DNA of 64,000 nucleotides from Microbacterium sp. 67-17 (GCF_001898325.1 NZ_MKTR01000014.1:219662-283661), one strand, 5' to 3'; counted from the stretch's first letter, positions 28,856 to 37,735 are shown. Translations and numbers: made by a program. The notes: a model not told the origin generated them from the letters alone.

Positions 28856-29322
28856 GTTTCACGCACCTCGACGAGTCCGGTCACGCCCGCATGGTGGATG
28901 TCACCGGCAAGCAGCCGACGGTGCGTGCGGCCTCCGCGCGCGCCTTTGTCTCGATGGCTCCCGACACCGTCGCGGCGCTGCGTGAGGGCAGTGTGCCGAA
29001 GGGTGATGTGCTCGCGGTCGCGCGGATCGCCGGCATCCAGGCCGCCAAGCGCACCCCCGAACTGCTGCCGCTCGCGCACGTCATCGGGGTGCACGGCGTC
29101 GTCGTGGACCTGCAGATCGAGGATGCCGGAATGAGCATCACCGCGACGGTGCGCACCGCCGACCGCACCGGGGTCGAGATGGAGGCGCTGACCGCCGTGA
29201 CCGTCGCTGCGCTCTCGGTGGTCGACATGGTCAAGGGTATCGACCGCACCGTCACCATCACGGATGCCTGCATCACCGCCAAAGAGGGCGGCCGCTCGGG
29301 ATCGTGGACGCGTGCGGAGTGA
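28852..29322 (+). CDS. moaC: Cyclic pyranopterin monophosphate synthase MoaC
   Basis: Second enzyme of Moco synthesis, acting after MoaA. 156 residues, the family length. FTHLDESGHARMVDVTGK at the N-terminus, AAKRTPELLPLAHVI (about residues 63-77) and GVEMEALTAVTVAALSVVDMVKGIDR (written in parts: VEMEALTAV, VVDMVKGID) carry the conserved catalytic Lys, His and Asp residues. ATG 28852 overlaps the moeA stop. The stop overlaps mobA as TGATG. Confidence 0.95.
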   Translation: MSFTHLDESGHARMVDVTGKQPTVRAASARAFVSMAPDTVAALREGSVPKGDVLAVARIAGIQAAKRTPELLPLAHVIGVHGVVVDLQIEDAGMSITATVRTADRTGVEMEALTAVTVAALSVVDMVKGIDRTVTITDACITAKEGGRSGSWTRAE

Positions 29323-30365
29323 TGCCTGACGACCCGGTTTCAGGTCCGGGTGTGTCCGCCCCCCGTCCGCGAGCCCGGATCGGTGCGATCATCCTGTCGG
29401 GAGGCCGGGCATCGCGGATGGGCGGTATCGACAAGACCACCCTGGAGGTCGCTGGTCGGTCGATGCTGCGACGTACGACGGATGCCGCGCTCGACGCGTG
29501 TGATGGGACAGTCATCGTCGTCGGCACGCCGCCCACGCACCCGGCGACGGGTCGCTACCCTGCCGAGGCCGGGCCGAATGCAGGATCAATGCCCTACGGA
29601 GCCGCGCCGACGGGTACGGGTGCGCCGTTCATCCTGCGTTCGGGACAGCCGGCCGCATCGCGCGTCGTGGTGATGCGCGAGGAACCGGCAGGAGGCGGGC
29701 CGGTCGCCGCGATCACCGCAGTGATCGGCCGCGTGGATGCCGACGAGGTGCTGCTGTTGGCCGGCGACCTCGCCGCAGGCGATCGCACCGTGGCGGCCCT
29801 CGTCGCGGCGGGTCGGGGCGACTCCGCAGGCGTGGACGGGATCGTGCTCGTGGACGGTGCCGGTCGCCGCCAGTGGCTTTGTGCCCGGATTCGGACGCAG
29901 GTGCTCGCCGAGGCCACTGCCAGACTGACGAATCCGGTGGGGGCGCGGATGAGTGATCTGTTCGCCGACCTGCACTGCCGAGATCTGCCGGATGCCACCG
30001 GGGTGACGACCGATGTCGACACGTGGCAGGATCTGTCCCGTGCCCGGTCTCGAGAGTCAGGAGCCCGCATGAACGACCGCACCCTTCCGCCCGAGGCGCT
30101 CGATGAGTGGTCCTCGATCCTGCGCGACCGCTTCGGTCTGGATGCCGAGCAGGTTCCGATTGCACTCGTTCTCGACCTCGCGCGCGATGTCGCGCATGAC
30201 GTCGCGCGCCCCGCTGCGCCGTTAAGCGCTTTCGTCGCAGGGCTCGTTGCCGGCCGTGCGGGCGGCAGTCCCCACGACACGGCGGCTGCCCTCGCCGAAG
30301 TCGTTGCGCTCGCCGGCGCGTGGGCCGAGGGTCGTGCTCCTCGCAGCGACGGGAGCGGAGTCTGA
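29322..30365 (+). CDS. mobA: MobA-like nucleotidyltransferase fused to DUF6457 domain
   Basis: A protein of 347 residues. The first about 245 form a MobA-type NTP transferase (IILSGGRASRMGGIDKTTLE near the N-terminus is the GTP-binding motif; VLLLAGDLAA replaces the usual DxP Mg site), which would attach GMP or CMP to molybdopterin. A variable insert of about 40 residues (GRYPAEAGPN to RSGQPAASR) interrupts the fold. The last about 95 residues (PPEALDEWSSILRDRFGLD) match the small helical DUF6457 domain often found free-standing beside actinobacterial Moco genes. ATG 29322 with GGAG 3 nt upstream was preferred over ATG 29304 inside moaC. Confidence 0.85.
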   Translation: MPDDPVSGPGVSAPRPRARIGAIILSGGRASRMGGIDKTTLEVAGRSMLRRTTDAALDACDGTVIVVGTPPTHPATGRYPAEAGPNAGSMPYGAAPTGTGAPFILRSGQPAASRVVVMREEPAGGGPVAAITAVIGRVDADEVLLLAGDLAAGDRTVAALVAAGRGDSAGVDGIVLVDGAGRRQWLCARIRTQVLAEATARLTNPVGARMSDLFADLHCRDLPDATGVTTDVDTWQDLSRARSRESGARMNDRTLPPEALDEWSSILRDRFGLDAEQVPIALVLDLARDVAHDVARPAAPLSAFVAGLVAGRAGGSPHDTAAALAEVVALAGAWAEGRAPRSDGSGV

Positions 30366-30598
30366 TGGCGACGGTTCGCTACTTCGCCGGCGCAGCTGAC
30401 GCGGCCGGTGCCGAGGAAGAGATCCGCGGCGAGGTGACGCTCGACGCCCTGCGCGCTGCGATCGTGCGTGACCACGAACGCCTCGGATTCGTGCTGCCGC
30501 GGTGCGCGGTGCTCGTCAACGGAGAGCGCACGGATGCCGATATGCCGCTGTCGGCATCCGATGTCGTCGACATCCTGCCGCCCTTCGCCGGCGGCTGA
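30365..30598 (+). CDS. moaD: Molybdopterin synthase sulfur-carrier subunit MoaD
   Basis: A ubiquitin-like sulfur carrier of 77 residues ending in DILPPFAGG; the C-terminal Gly-Gly is the site of adenylation and thiocarboxylation. RYFAGAADAAGAEEE begins the beta-grasp fold. ATG 30365 overlaps the mobA stop (TGATG). Partner of MoaE, which lies on the opposite strand 1.2 kb away. Confidence 0.93.
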   Translation: MATVRYFAGAADAAGAEEEIRGEVTLDALRAAIVRDHERLGFVLPRCAVLVNGERTDADMPLSASDVVDILPPFAGG

Positions 30599-30603
30599 GC
30601 GCG

Positions 30604-30686
30604 TCCGAACTTCGCAGATTCGCGCGAAGTTCGCAGGATGACGCAGTGGCGGTGCGACGTACGCGCGATTCTGCGGACTTCGCTCG
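30604..30686. repeat. Palindromic element B, copy 4
   Basis: CTTCGCAGATTCGCGCGAAG at 30610 faces CGCGCGATTCTGCGGACTTC (30663-30682). It lies between convergent moaD and moaA and may end transcription both ways. Confidence 0.7.
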
Positions 30687-30716
30687 GGCACGTCGCGGGG
30701 GCGTGGATGCCGGGGG

Positions 30717-31817
30717 TCAGCCGCCGATCGCGCTCATGGGGCGCTGGGGCTGGAGGAATCCGGGGTCGTCGATTCCGTGACCGGCGCGCTTGCCCGCGAT
30801 CGACCGGCGTAGCAGCTCGGCTATCGCGTCGTCGTCAGCCGGCCCGACGCCCTCGCCCCCGCGCAGTAGCGGCAGCAGATCGGACTCCTCGCGGGCGAAC
30901 AGGCAGTTGCGAATCTGCCCGTCAGCAGTCAGCCGCACGCGGTCGCACGCGCCGCAGAACGGAGCTGACACCGACGCGATGAGCCCGACAGTGGTCGGCC
31001 CGCCATCCACGAGGTAGTCCTGCGACGGCGATGAACCGCGCTCGCCGATCGGTGTGAGCGTGAAGCGCTGCGTGAGCTTGTCGAGAATCTCGCCGGCATC
31101 GACCATCTCGGTGCGCGACCAGGTGTGCCCGGGATCCAGCGGCATCTGCTCGATGAACCGCATCTGCGCGCCGTTGTCGACCGCGAACTGCACCAGGTCG
31201 ACGATCTCGTCGTCGTTGACGCCGCGCATCGGCACCGCGTTGAGCTTGAGCGGTGAGAACCCGGCGCGGCGGGCCGCGCGGATGCCGCGCAGAACGTCAT
31301 CCAGGCGATCGCGGCGCGTCAACTCCGCGAAGCGGCCCCGCCGCAGCGTGTCGATCGAGACATTCACCCGCGCAAGACCCGCCTCTCGCAGCGGCTCGGC
31401 AAGCTCGGGGAGCTTGAGTCCGTTGGTCGTCATCGACACCTCGAGCGGGCCCGCGACCCCCTCGATCGCGGCCACGCGACGCACGACATCCACGATGTCG
31501 CGGCGCAGCAACGGCTCACCGCCGGTCAACCGAACCTCGACGATGCCGAGGCTTGCGAGAACGCCCGCAACCCGCACGATCTCGTCAGTCGTCAGGATGC
31601 TGCTCTTGGCGAGCCACTCCACACCCTGCTCGGGCATGCAATAGGTGCAGCGCAGCGAACAGCGATCGGTCAGCGAGATCCGCAGGTCCCGATGGACCCG
31701 GCCGAACCTGTCGACCAACTGCCCGCGCGAGCCGGGTGCCGCACGCTCGCTGGGCGCCGCATCGACGCCGCCGGGCCGGGCGAGCGTCGTCGGCAGGGGC
31801 AGGGGGACCGCGCTCAT
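30717..31817 (-). CDS. moaA: GTP 3',8-cyclase MoaA
   Basis: Radical-SAM enzyme (366 residues) that starts Moco synthesis from GTP. The first 4Fe-4S cluster is bound by CSLRCTYC (about residues 50-57), the second by CGACDRVR and the later Cys in IRNCLF near 290-310. VRLTGGEPLLRRD binds SAM. The C-terminus ends GHGIDDPGFLQPQRPMSAIGG; the terminal Gly-Gly is required in other MoaA proteins. The first 38 residues are an extension. ATG 31817 overlaps the moaE stop by 4 nt; longer in-frame starts run back through moaE. Confidence 0.95.
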   Translation of the reverse strand: MSAVPLPLPTTLARPGGVDAAPSERAAPGSRGQLVDRFGRVHRDLRISLTDRCSLRCTYCMPEQGVEWLAKSSILTTDEIVRVAGVLASLGIVEVRLTGGEPLLRRDIVDVVRRVAAIEGVAGPLEVSMTTNGLKLPELAEPLREAGLARVNVSIDTLRRGRFAELTRRDRLDDVLRGIRAARRAGFSPLKLNAVPMRGVNDDEIVDLVQFAVDNGAQMRFIEQMPLDPGHTWSRTEMVDAGEILDKLTQRFTLTPIGERGSSPSQDYLVDGGPTTVGLIASVSAPFCGACDRVRLTADGQIRNCLFAREESDLLPLLRGGEGVGPADDDAIAELLRRSIAGKRAGHGIDDPGFLQPQRPMSAIGG

Positions 31818-32254
31818 GCGTCGAGTCCCACCCAGCTTGCGGTGCCGTCGTGTTCGTGCTGACGCTTCCAGATCGGTAAGTCGGTCTTGATGCGCTCGAT
31901 CAGCGCCCGGCACACCTCGAACGCGGGAGCGCGGTGGGCGCTCGAGACTGCGACGACCACGGCGAGGTCGCCGACAGCGAGCTTTCCGATGCGGTGCGTC
32001 ACGGCGATGGCGCACTCGGCGTCAGTCTCAGCGAGACAAGACGCCGCGATCTCGCCCAGGATCCGCTCGGCGTCCGGGTGCGACGAATACTCGAGAAGCG
32101 TCACCTCACCGTGCGCGCCCGGATCGTGGTCGCGGACCGTGCCGATAAAGGTCGCGATCCCGCCGACGGTCGGGTCCGACACCGCGGCGAGGTGCGCCGC
32201 GAGGTCGAGGGGCACGTCGCTGATCCGTGCGACCCGCACGGCATCCTGTGTCAT
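31814..32254 (-). CDS. moaE: Molybdopterin synthase catalytic subunit MoaE
   Basis: Catalytic subunit of 146 residues, which takes sulfur from MoaD to build the dithiolene. TFIGTVRDHDPG (about 37-48), LEYSSHPDAE, HRIGKLAVGD and the C-terminal IKTDLPIWKRQ (about 126-136, with the active-site lysines) are the family motifs. Start overlaps the mog stop by 1 nt (TGATG), stop overlaps moaA. Confidence 0.95.
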   Translation of the reverse strand: MTQDAVRVARISDVPLDLAAHLAAVSDPTVGGIATFIGTVRDHDPGAHGEVTLLEYSSHPDAERILGEIAASCLAETDAECAIAVTHRIGKLAVGDLAVVVAVSSAHRAPAFEVCRALIERIKTDLPIWKRQHEHDGTASWVGLDA

Positions 32255-32778
32255 CAGTGATCACCGCCCGTGAGCTGATCGAGCACGTGCGGCAGCAGCG
32301 GCAGTAGCGTCTCGAGGCCCTCAGTGGCACCGCGCGTCGAGCCGGGTAGATTCGCGATCACCGAACCGGGCCCGTCGACGACGCCGACGATGCCGCGCGA
32401 GAGCGCAGCCATCGGTGTGGATGCCGCCCCCTCGCGTCGCAGCAGTTCGGCAAGGCCAGGAATCTCCCGGTCGATGACTGTGTGAGTTGCCTCGGGAGTG
32501 CGATCGCGCGGCCCTACCCCCGTGCCCCCGGTCGTGATGATCACGCGGGCGCCGGCATCCAGTGCCCGACGGATGCCGGCGGCAACCGATTCCTCACCGT
32601 CCGTCACAACGGACGCGGCCTCGCACGCATACCCCGCTTCGACAAGCCGCTGCACGAGTCTCGGCCCTGTCGCATCCGGACGCTCCCCGGATGCTGCCCG
32701 ATCGGATGCCGTCACGACGGCAGCGCGAACCTCCGCCCGGCCCGGGGGCGCAGCTGCAGCATCCGTGGCGGCTGTCAC
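32254..32778 (-). CDS. mog: MogA/MoaB-family molybdopterin adenylyltransferase
   Basis: A protein of 174 residues that adenylates molybdopterin before metal insertion by MoeA. AAVVTASDRAASGER starts the fold, and ITTGGTGVGPRDRTPEAT (about 82-99) is the molybdopterin-binding signature with the catalytic Asp. ALSRGIVGVVDGPGSVIANLPGS follows (in parts: ALSRGIVGV, IANLPGS). GTG 32778 overlaps the molybdoenzyme stop as GTGA; starts further upstream lie inside that gene. Confidence 0.93.
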   Translation of the reverse strand: MTAATDAAAAPPGRAEVRAAVVTASDRAASGERPDATGPRLVQRLVEAGYACEAASVVTDGEESVAAGIRRALDAGARVIITTGGTGVGPRDRTPEATHTVIDREIPGLAELLRREGAASTPMAALSRGIVGVVDGPGSVIANLPGSTRGATEGLETLLPLLPHVLDQLTGGDH

Positions 32779-35138
32779 GAGCTCGGCCGCCCCGCCACCG
32801 TGTCTGTCCCTGCGACCGAACCCCGACGCTCGAGACGGATGATGACGGACTTGGAGGTCGGCGTGCCCGATCCGTCGGCCGTCGAATCCAGCGGAACGAG
32901 GACGTTCGTCTCGGGGTAATAGGCCGCGGCGTTGCCGACGGGGGTGTCGTAGTGCACCACTCGGAACTCCTCGGCACGCCGCTCGGTTCCGTCGGTCCAC
33001 ACCGAAACGAGATCGATGATCTCGCCGTCGGCGACGCCCGCGGCTTCGGCATCCGTTCCGTTGACGAGCACGACGCGGCGCCCGTCACGGATGCCGCGGT
33101 ACCGGTCGTCCTTGCCGTAGATCGTGGTGTTGTACTGGTCGTGGCTGCGCAGGGTCTGCAGCAGCAGGTGTCCCTCGGGGATCGTCGGGTACTCGAGCTC
33201 GTTGGCTGTGAAGAGCGCCTTGCCGGTGACTGTCGTGAAGCGGCGCTCGTCGCGGGGGCCGTTGGGGAGGAAGAAGGTGCGCCCCTTCGCGATGCGCGCC
33301 TCGTAGTCATCGAAACCCGGAATGACGGCCTGGATGTGCGCGCGCACCGTCGCGTAGTCGGCCTCGATGGCTTTCCAGTCGGCCCGGGGAGCATTCGGTA
33401 GGGCGTTGGGCCCTGCGAACAAGCGCTCGGCGATCCGAGCGACGATCGCCACTTCCGACAGCATGTCGTCGGCGGGGGGCTTCAGACGCCCTCGCGATGC
33501 GTGGACAGCGCCCATGGAGTCCTCGACGGTGACGCGCTGGTCGATCCCGCCGCGGTGGTCGCGATCGGTGCGGCCGAGAGTCGGGAGGATGACGGCGCGC
33601 GTGCCGGTCACGAGGTGCGAGCGGTTGAGCTTGGTCGAGACCTCGACGGTGAGTCGGAGGTTTCGCATGGCGGCTTCCGTCACGGCGGTGTCGGGGGTGG
33701 CTGAGACGAAGTTGCCGCCCATCCCCATGAAAAAGCGCGCTTTGCCGTCGCGCATGGCACGGATCGCTTCAACGGTGTCGTAGCCGTGCTTGCGGGGGGC
33801 CGCGAACGAGAACTCCGCGTCGAGGGCCTCGAGGAACGGTTCGGGCATCTTCTCGTAGATGCCCATCGTGCGATCGCCCTGCACGTTCGAGTGACCGCGC
33901 ACCGGGCAGACCCCGGCGCCGGGCCGACCGACGTTCCCTTGCAGAAGTAGCAGGTTGACGACATCGCGCAGCGTCGCGACCGAGTGCTTGTGCTGCGTGA
34001 GTCCCATCGCCCAGCACACGATCGTCGCGGGCGATGCGATCACCAGATCGCCGATCTCCCGCATCCGTGCCTCGCTCAGGCCCGTCGCCGTTTCGAACTC
34101 GCTCCAGGATGCCGCCTGAATGAGGTCGGCGTAGGCGGAGAAGTCGCTCGTGTGCTGGGTCAGGAAGTCGGCATCCAGGATGCCCGGCTCGCCAGACTCC
34201 ACGCGACGCTCGTGCTGCTCGAACACATGCTTGGCGAGCGCCTGAAACAGGGCCTGGTCACCGCCCATCCGGATCTGCACGAACTCATCGGCGATCGGGG
34301 TGCCATCCCCGATGACACCGCGCGGGATCTGCGGATTCTTGAACCGCATGAGCCCGGCTTCGGGCAGAGGGTTCACCGCGACGATCGTCGCGCCCTTCAT
34401 CTTCGCCTTCTCGAGGGCGCTCAGCATGCGGGGGTGGTTTGTGCCGGGGTTCTGCCCCGCAACGATGATGAGGCTGGCGTTGTGGATGTCTTCGATCGAT
34501 ACCGTGCCCTTGCCGATACCCAGCGTCTGCGACAGCGCGACCCCGCTGGACTCGTGGCACATGTTCGAGCAGTCGGGGAGGTTGTTGGTGCCAAGGCCCC
34601 GCACCAGCAGCTGGTAGAGGAAAGCAGCCTCGTTCGAGGTGCGGCCGGAGGTGTAGAAGATCGCCTCATCGGGGCTGTCGAGCCCGCGCAACTCGTCGGC
34701 GATCAGGTCGAGGGCCTCATCCCAGCTGGCCGGACGGTAGTGCGTGGCGCCCTCGTCGAGAATCATCGGTTCGACCAGGCGCCCCTGCTGCCCGAGCCAG
34801 TAGTCGTCGTGCTCCAGAAGGTCGGCGACCGAATGCCGCGCGAAGAAATCGGCAGTCACGCGGCGCACCGTCGCTTCTTCGGCAACGGCCTTGGCGCCGT
34901 TCTCGCAGAATTCGGCGATGTGGCGCTTGTCTTCCTCGGGCCACGCGCAGCCCGGGCAGTCGAACCCGTCCTTCTGGTTCACACGCAGCAGCGTCCGGGC
35001 GCTGCGCACCAGACCCATCTGCTCGATCGACATCTCGAGGGCGTGCATGACGGCGGGCACGCCGACGGCTTCGGTCGCTGGCGCCGAGACACGGAGCTTC
35101 GACTCGTCGATATCTGCAGTGGGGGCGGACTTTGCCAT
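32775..35138 (-). CDS. FdhF/YdeP-family molybdopterin oxidoreductase
   Basis: A bis-MGD enzyme of 787 residues, related to formate dehydrogenase H. FDCPGCAWPEEDK (about 60-72) is the YdeP-type cysteine motif; FYTSGRTSNEAAFLYQLL, NLPDCSNMCHESSG and GIGKGTVSIEDI (about 165-215) build the cofactor site, with Cys where FdhF of E. coli has selenocysteine or nearby. GMGGNFVSATPD and the C-terminal HDQYNTTIYG with LVNGTDAEAAGVADGE match the molydopterin-dinucleotide-binding domain. ATG 35138 follows GGAG; codons upstream are low-complexity and antisense to fdhD. Substrate is unproven; YdeP is linked to acid resistance. First gene of the minus-strand Moco operon. Confidence 0.9.
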   Translation of the reverse strand: MAKSAPTADIDESKLRVSAPATEAVGVPAVMHALEMSIEQMGLVRSARTLLRVNQKDGFDCPGCAWPEEDKRHIAEFCENGAKAVAEEATVRRVTADFFARHSVADLLEHDDYWLGQQGRLVEPMILDEGATHYRPASWDEALDLIADELRGLDSPDEAIFYTSGRTSNEAAFLYQLLVRGLGTNNLPDCSNMCHESSGVALSQTLGIGKGTVSIEDIHNASLIIVAGQNPGTNHPRMLSALEKAKMKGATIVAVNPLPEAGLMRFKNPQIPRGVIGDGTPIADEFVQIRMGGDQALFQALAKHVFEQHERRVESGEPGILDADFLTQHTSDFSAYADLIQAASWSEFETATGLSEARMREIGDLVIASPATIVCWAMGLTQHKHSVATLRDVVNLLLLQGNVGRPGAGVCPVRGHSNVQGDRTMGIYEKMPEPFLEALDAEFSFAAPRKHGYDTVEAIRAMRDGKARFFMGMGGNFVSATPDTAVTEAAMRNLRLTVEVSTKLNRSHLVTGTRAVILPTLGRTDRDHRGGIDQRVTVEDSMGAVHASRGRLKPPADDMLSEVAIVARIAERLFAGPNALPNAPRADWKAIEADYATVRAHIQAVIPGFDDYEARIAKGRTFFLPNGPRDERRFTTVTGKALFTANELEYPTIPEGHLLLQTLRSHDQYNTTIYGKDDRYRGIRDGRRVVLVNGTDAEAAGVADGEIIDLVSVWTDGTERRAEEFRVVHYDTPVGNAAAYYPETNVLVPLDSTADGSGTPTSKSVIIRLERRGSVAGTDTVAGRPSS

Positions 35139-35295
35139 GGTGGATTCTCCGGGTGGACTCTCCGGCGGGAGCGGGTGACCTCTCCACGCCGCCGGTCGAC
35201 GTCGACCTGTTCTCCCGAGACTAACGCCGATCCTCGGCATCCGGCCCCGTCGCGCGGGTGCGGGGCACAATGGGAACTGAACGAAGGGGTCCGAG

Positions 35296-36174
35296 ATGGC
35301 AACAGGGATGACGCGGCATCGCGTGACCCGCGTGCGGTGGAACGAGGGCGCGGATGGTGCAACGACGTCGACGCGGGAGGATATCGTGGCCCGCGAAGAG
35401 CCGCTGGAAATCCGGATCGACGGCACCTCGTGGTCGGTGACGATGCGCACTCCCGGCGATGACTTCGACCTCGTGGCCGGCTTCCTCGTTTCGGAAGGCG
35501 TGATCGCGGCCAGGGATGAACTAGCCTCACTGCGCTACTGCGCCGGATTCGACGAGTTCGGTCGCCGGGAAGAGAACACCTACAACGTCATTGACGCCGT
35601 GCTGGGGCGTGGCGCGGTGCCCCCGACGGATGCCCACGCTCGCCACTCCACGACGACCTCGGCCTGTGGAATCTGCGGTACCACCTCGATCGAGGCTGTC
35701 AGCAAGCAGTCGCGCTTCGAGGTCGCAGACGACGGCATCCGGATCGATGCCGGCATCCTCGCGCGTCTGCCCGACGTGCTTCGCGAGAGCCAGGCCCTGT
35801 TCGACCGGACCGGCGGTGTGCACGCCGCGGGCCTGTTCACCGCCCAGGGGGAGTTGCTGTGCCTGCGCGAGGACGTCGGACGCCACAACGCCGTCGACAA
35901 GATCGTCGGGTGGGCCGTGCGCGAAGACCGTCTGCCGCTCTCAGGAACAGTGCTGCAGGTATCGGGGCGCGCCTCGTTCGAACTGGTCCAGAAGGCGCGG
36001 CTCGCCGGCATCCCGGTGCTCGCCGCCGTCAGCGCGCCCTCGTCTCTCGCGGTGGATCTGGCTGCGGCATCCGGGATGACGCTCGTCGGCTTCAGCCGCG
36101 GTGCGAGCCTCGCGATCTACACCTGCCCCGAGCGGGTGCTCGTGCCTGCGGCAGCAGGCGCCACTGCGCGCTGA
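35296..36174 (+). CDS. fdhD: Formate dehydrogenase accessory sulfurtransferase FdhD
   Basis: A protein of 292 residues that passes sulfur to the Mo cofactor of formate dehydrogenase-type enzymes. ACGICGTTS (about 118-126) contains the two essential cysteines; DRTGGVHAAGLF and LREDVGRHNAVDKIVG (about 173-208) and VSGRASFELVQKA are conserved. AAGGGG before ATG 35296 supports the start. It is divergent from the FdhF/YdeP gene (157 nt between starts), which is its expected client. Confidence 0.95.
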   Translation: MATGMTRHRVTRVRWNEGADGATTSTREDIVAREEPLEIRIDGTSWSVTMRTPGDDFDLVAGFLVSEGVIAARDELASLRYCAGFDEFGRREENTYNVIDAVLGRGAVPPTDAHARHSTTTSACGICGTTSIEAVSKQSRFEVADDGIRIDAGILARLPDVLRESQALFDRTGGVHAAGLFTAQGELLCLREDVGRHNAVDKIVGWAVREDRLPLSGTVLQVSGRASFELVQKARLAGIPVLAAVSAPSSLAVDLAAASGMTLVGFSRGASLAIYTCPERVLVPAAAGATAR

Positions 36175-36179
36175 ACCCC

Positions 36180-36245
36180 CACGCGAGGGGTCGAAACACG
36201 CCGCAGCGCTCCGCGCCGTTACGGCGTGTTGCGACCCCTCGCGTG
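36180..36245. repeat. Palindromic element A, copy 2
   Basis: Arms 36180-36203 and 36222-36245 pair with one mismatch and match copy 1 at 19256-19321 almost base for base; only the loop differs. It sits between convergent fdhD and the MFS gene and overlaps the MFS 3' end. Confidence 0.85.
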
Positions 36246-37667
36246 TGAGGCTGCGGAACGACCCGACGGCAGCCACAGGGCGACAATCGCGCTGATCACC
36301 AGCACGATGCCTCCGACGAACACCGCGGGCCGCGCCGCCTCGACGTACAGGTCGGGAACCAGCTCCCCGCCGGCGCCGAGGAAGATCGCCGTGAGCACGG
36401 CAGTGCCGAGGGCCAGTCCGATCTCGCGCACCGTCGAGTTGACGCCGGATGCTTTCGCGTGATCCACGATCCCCAGAGTCGCCAAGAGTGCTGTCGCCGA
36501 CGGTGCGAAGACGAGCCCCATCCCGACACCGGCGATGACAAAAGGCGCGACCATCGCCGCGTACGGAGTGTCAAGACCCAGGATCGCGGCGAGCCAGATC
36601 AGCGCCGTCGCCTGCATCACGAGCCCAACGACCATCAGGAGGCGGGTGCCGACGCGGGGGGCGAGCAGACCCGCGAGCGGCGCGATCACCATCGGCGCCA
36701 GCGTCCACGGCGTGGTGCGCACTGCCGCCTCCCACGGTGAGGCGCCCTGCACAACCTGCATGTACTGGATGAGCAGGAAGATCGCGCCGAACGTGCCGAA
36801 GCTGAAACCGAAGCCGGCGATGTTGGTGACCGTGAAACTGCGGTCGCGGAACAGGCGCAAGGGCATGAGGGGCGCTGACGCGCGGGCCTGCCACGCGACG
36901 AATCCCGCCAGGAGCGCCAAGCCTGCCACGAGCTCCGCGATGACCCCGAATGATCCCCAGCCGTCGTCGTTTCCGCGAACGATCGCGTGGACCAGCAGGA
37001 CAACGCTCGGGGCGATCATGACCGCGCCGATGAGGTCGAGACGCACACGCGCTCCGCGGTCGTTACGCAGGGCCCACAGGGCGAAGGGGATGGCGAGGAT
37101 CGCGATCGGAACGTTCAGCCAGAAGATCGCCTGCCAGTTCCAGCCCTCCATGATCGCGCCGCCCACGAGCGGGCCGACGGCGACCCCGAGACCCGAGACC
37201 CCACCCCAGATCCCGATCGCGAGCGGACGGCGCTCGGGGGCGACACCGCCCGAGAGCAGCGCGAGCGACAGCGGGAATATGCCGGCTCCGCCGAGTCCCT
37301 GAACGGCGCGGGCGACGATCAGCTGCGAGGGATCGGTGCTGACAGCGGCGAGTACCGAACCGATACCGAAGACGGCGATTCCGATCGCGAAGACCGTGCG
37401 ACGCCCGAAGCGGTCGCCCAGGGCGGATGCCAACAGGATCGCACCGGCGAAGGCCAGCGTGTAGGCGTTCACGAACCACTGCAGTTCCTCGACACTCGCG
37501 CCGAGGTCGCGGTGGAGCACCGGGAGCGCGTTGGTCATCACGAGGTTGTCGAGGGTTGCCATGAACATCGGTACGGACGCTGCCGCCACCACCAGGCCGA
37601 AAGCGCGCTGCCGCGGCGCGGTGCGTTGCGAGGGCTGCACGGGAGCCGGGTCGAGCGTGGTGCTCAC
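36219..37667 (-). CDS. DHA2-type MFS multidrug transporter
   Basis: A proton antiporter of 482 residues with 14 predicted helices. LDNLVMTNALPVLHRDLGAS after helix 1 is motif D-like; LGDRFGRRTVFAIGI is MFS motif A (about 80-94); GLGGAGIFPLSLALL and WGGVSGLGVAVGPLVGG (motif C, about 143-159) are typical. GTG 37667 is preceded by GGAGG 6 nt upstream; longer frames cross the promoter. The last about ten codons (SHARGRNTP) come from repeat A, so the natural C-terminus may have been rewritten. It is paired with the divergent TetR regulator and is probably repressed by it. Confidence 0.9.
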   Translation of the reverse strand: MSTTLDPAPVQPSQRTAPRQRAFGLVVAAASVPMFMATLDNLVMTNALPVLHRDLGASVEELQWFVNAYTLAFAGAILLASALGDRFGRRTVFAIGIAVFGIGSVLAAVSTDPSQLIVARAVQGLGGAGIFPLSLALLSGGVAPERRPLAIGIWGGVSGLGVAVGPLVGGAIMEGWNWQAIFWLNVPIAILAIPFALWALRNDRGARVRLDLIGAVMIAPSVVLLVHAIVRGNDDGWGSFGVIAELVAGLALLAGFVAWQARASAPLMPLRLFRDRSFTVTNIAGFGFSFGTFGAIFLLIQYMQVVQGASPWEAAVRTTPWTLAPMVIAPLAGLLAPRVGTRLLMVVGLVMQATALIWLAAILGLDTPYAAMVAPFVIAGVGMGLVFAPSATALLATLGIVDHAKASGVNSTVREIGLALGTAVLTAIFLGAGGELVPDLYVEAARPAVFVGGIVLVISAIVALWLPSGRSAASHARGRNTP

Positions 37668-37684
37668 GGGATGCCTCCACTGAA

Positions 37685-37733
37685 GTAATCGAATGATTAC
37701 ATGGACTGTAGTAATCGACTGATAACATGTCAA
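37685..37733 (-). promoter_or_regulatory. MFS promoter with two TetR operators
   Basis: On the minus strand -35 TTGACA (37733-37728) and -10 TACAGT (37710-37705) are spaced 17 nt. GTAATC-GAAT-GATTAC (37685-37700) is a perfect dyad near the start site; GTAATC-GACT-GATAAC (37711-37726) fills the spacer. Binding at either would block transcription. Confidence 0.82.
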
Positions 37734-37735
37734 GC

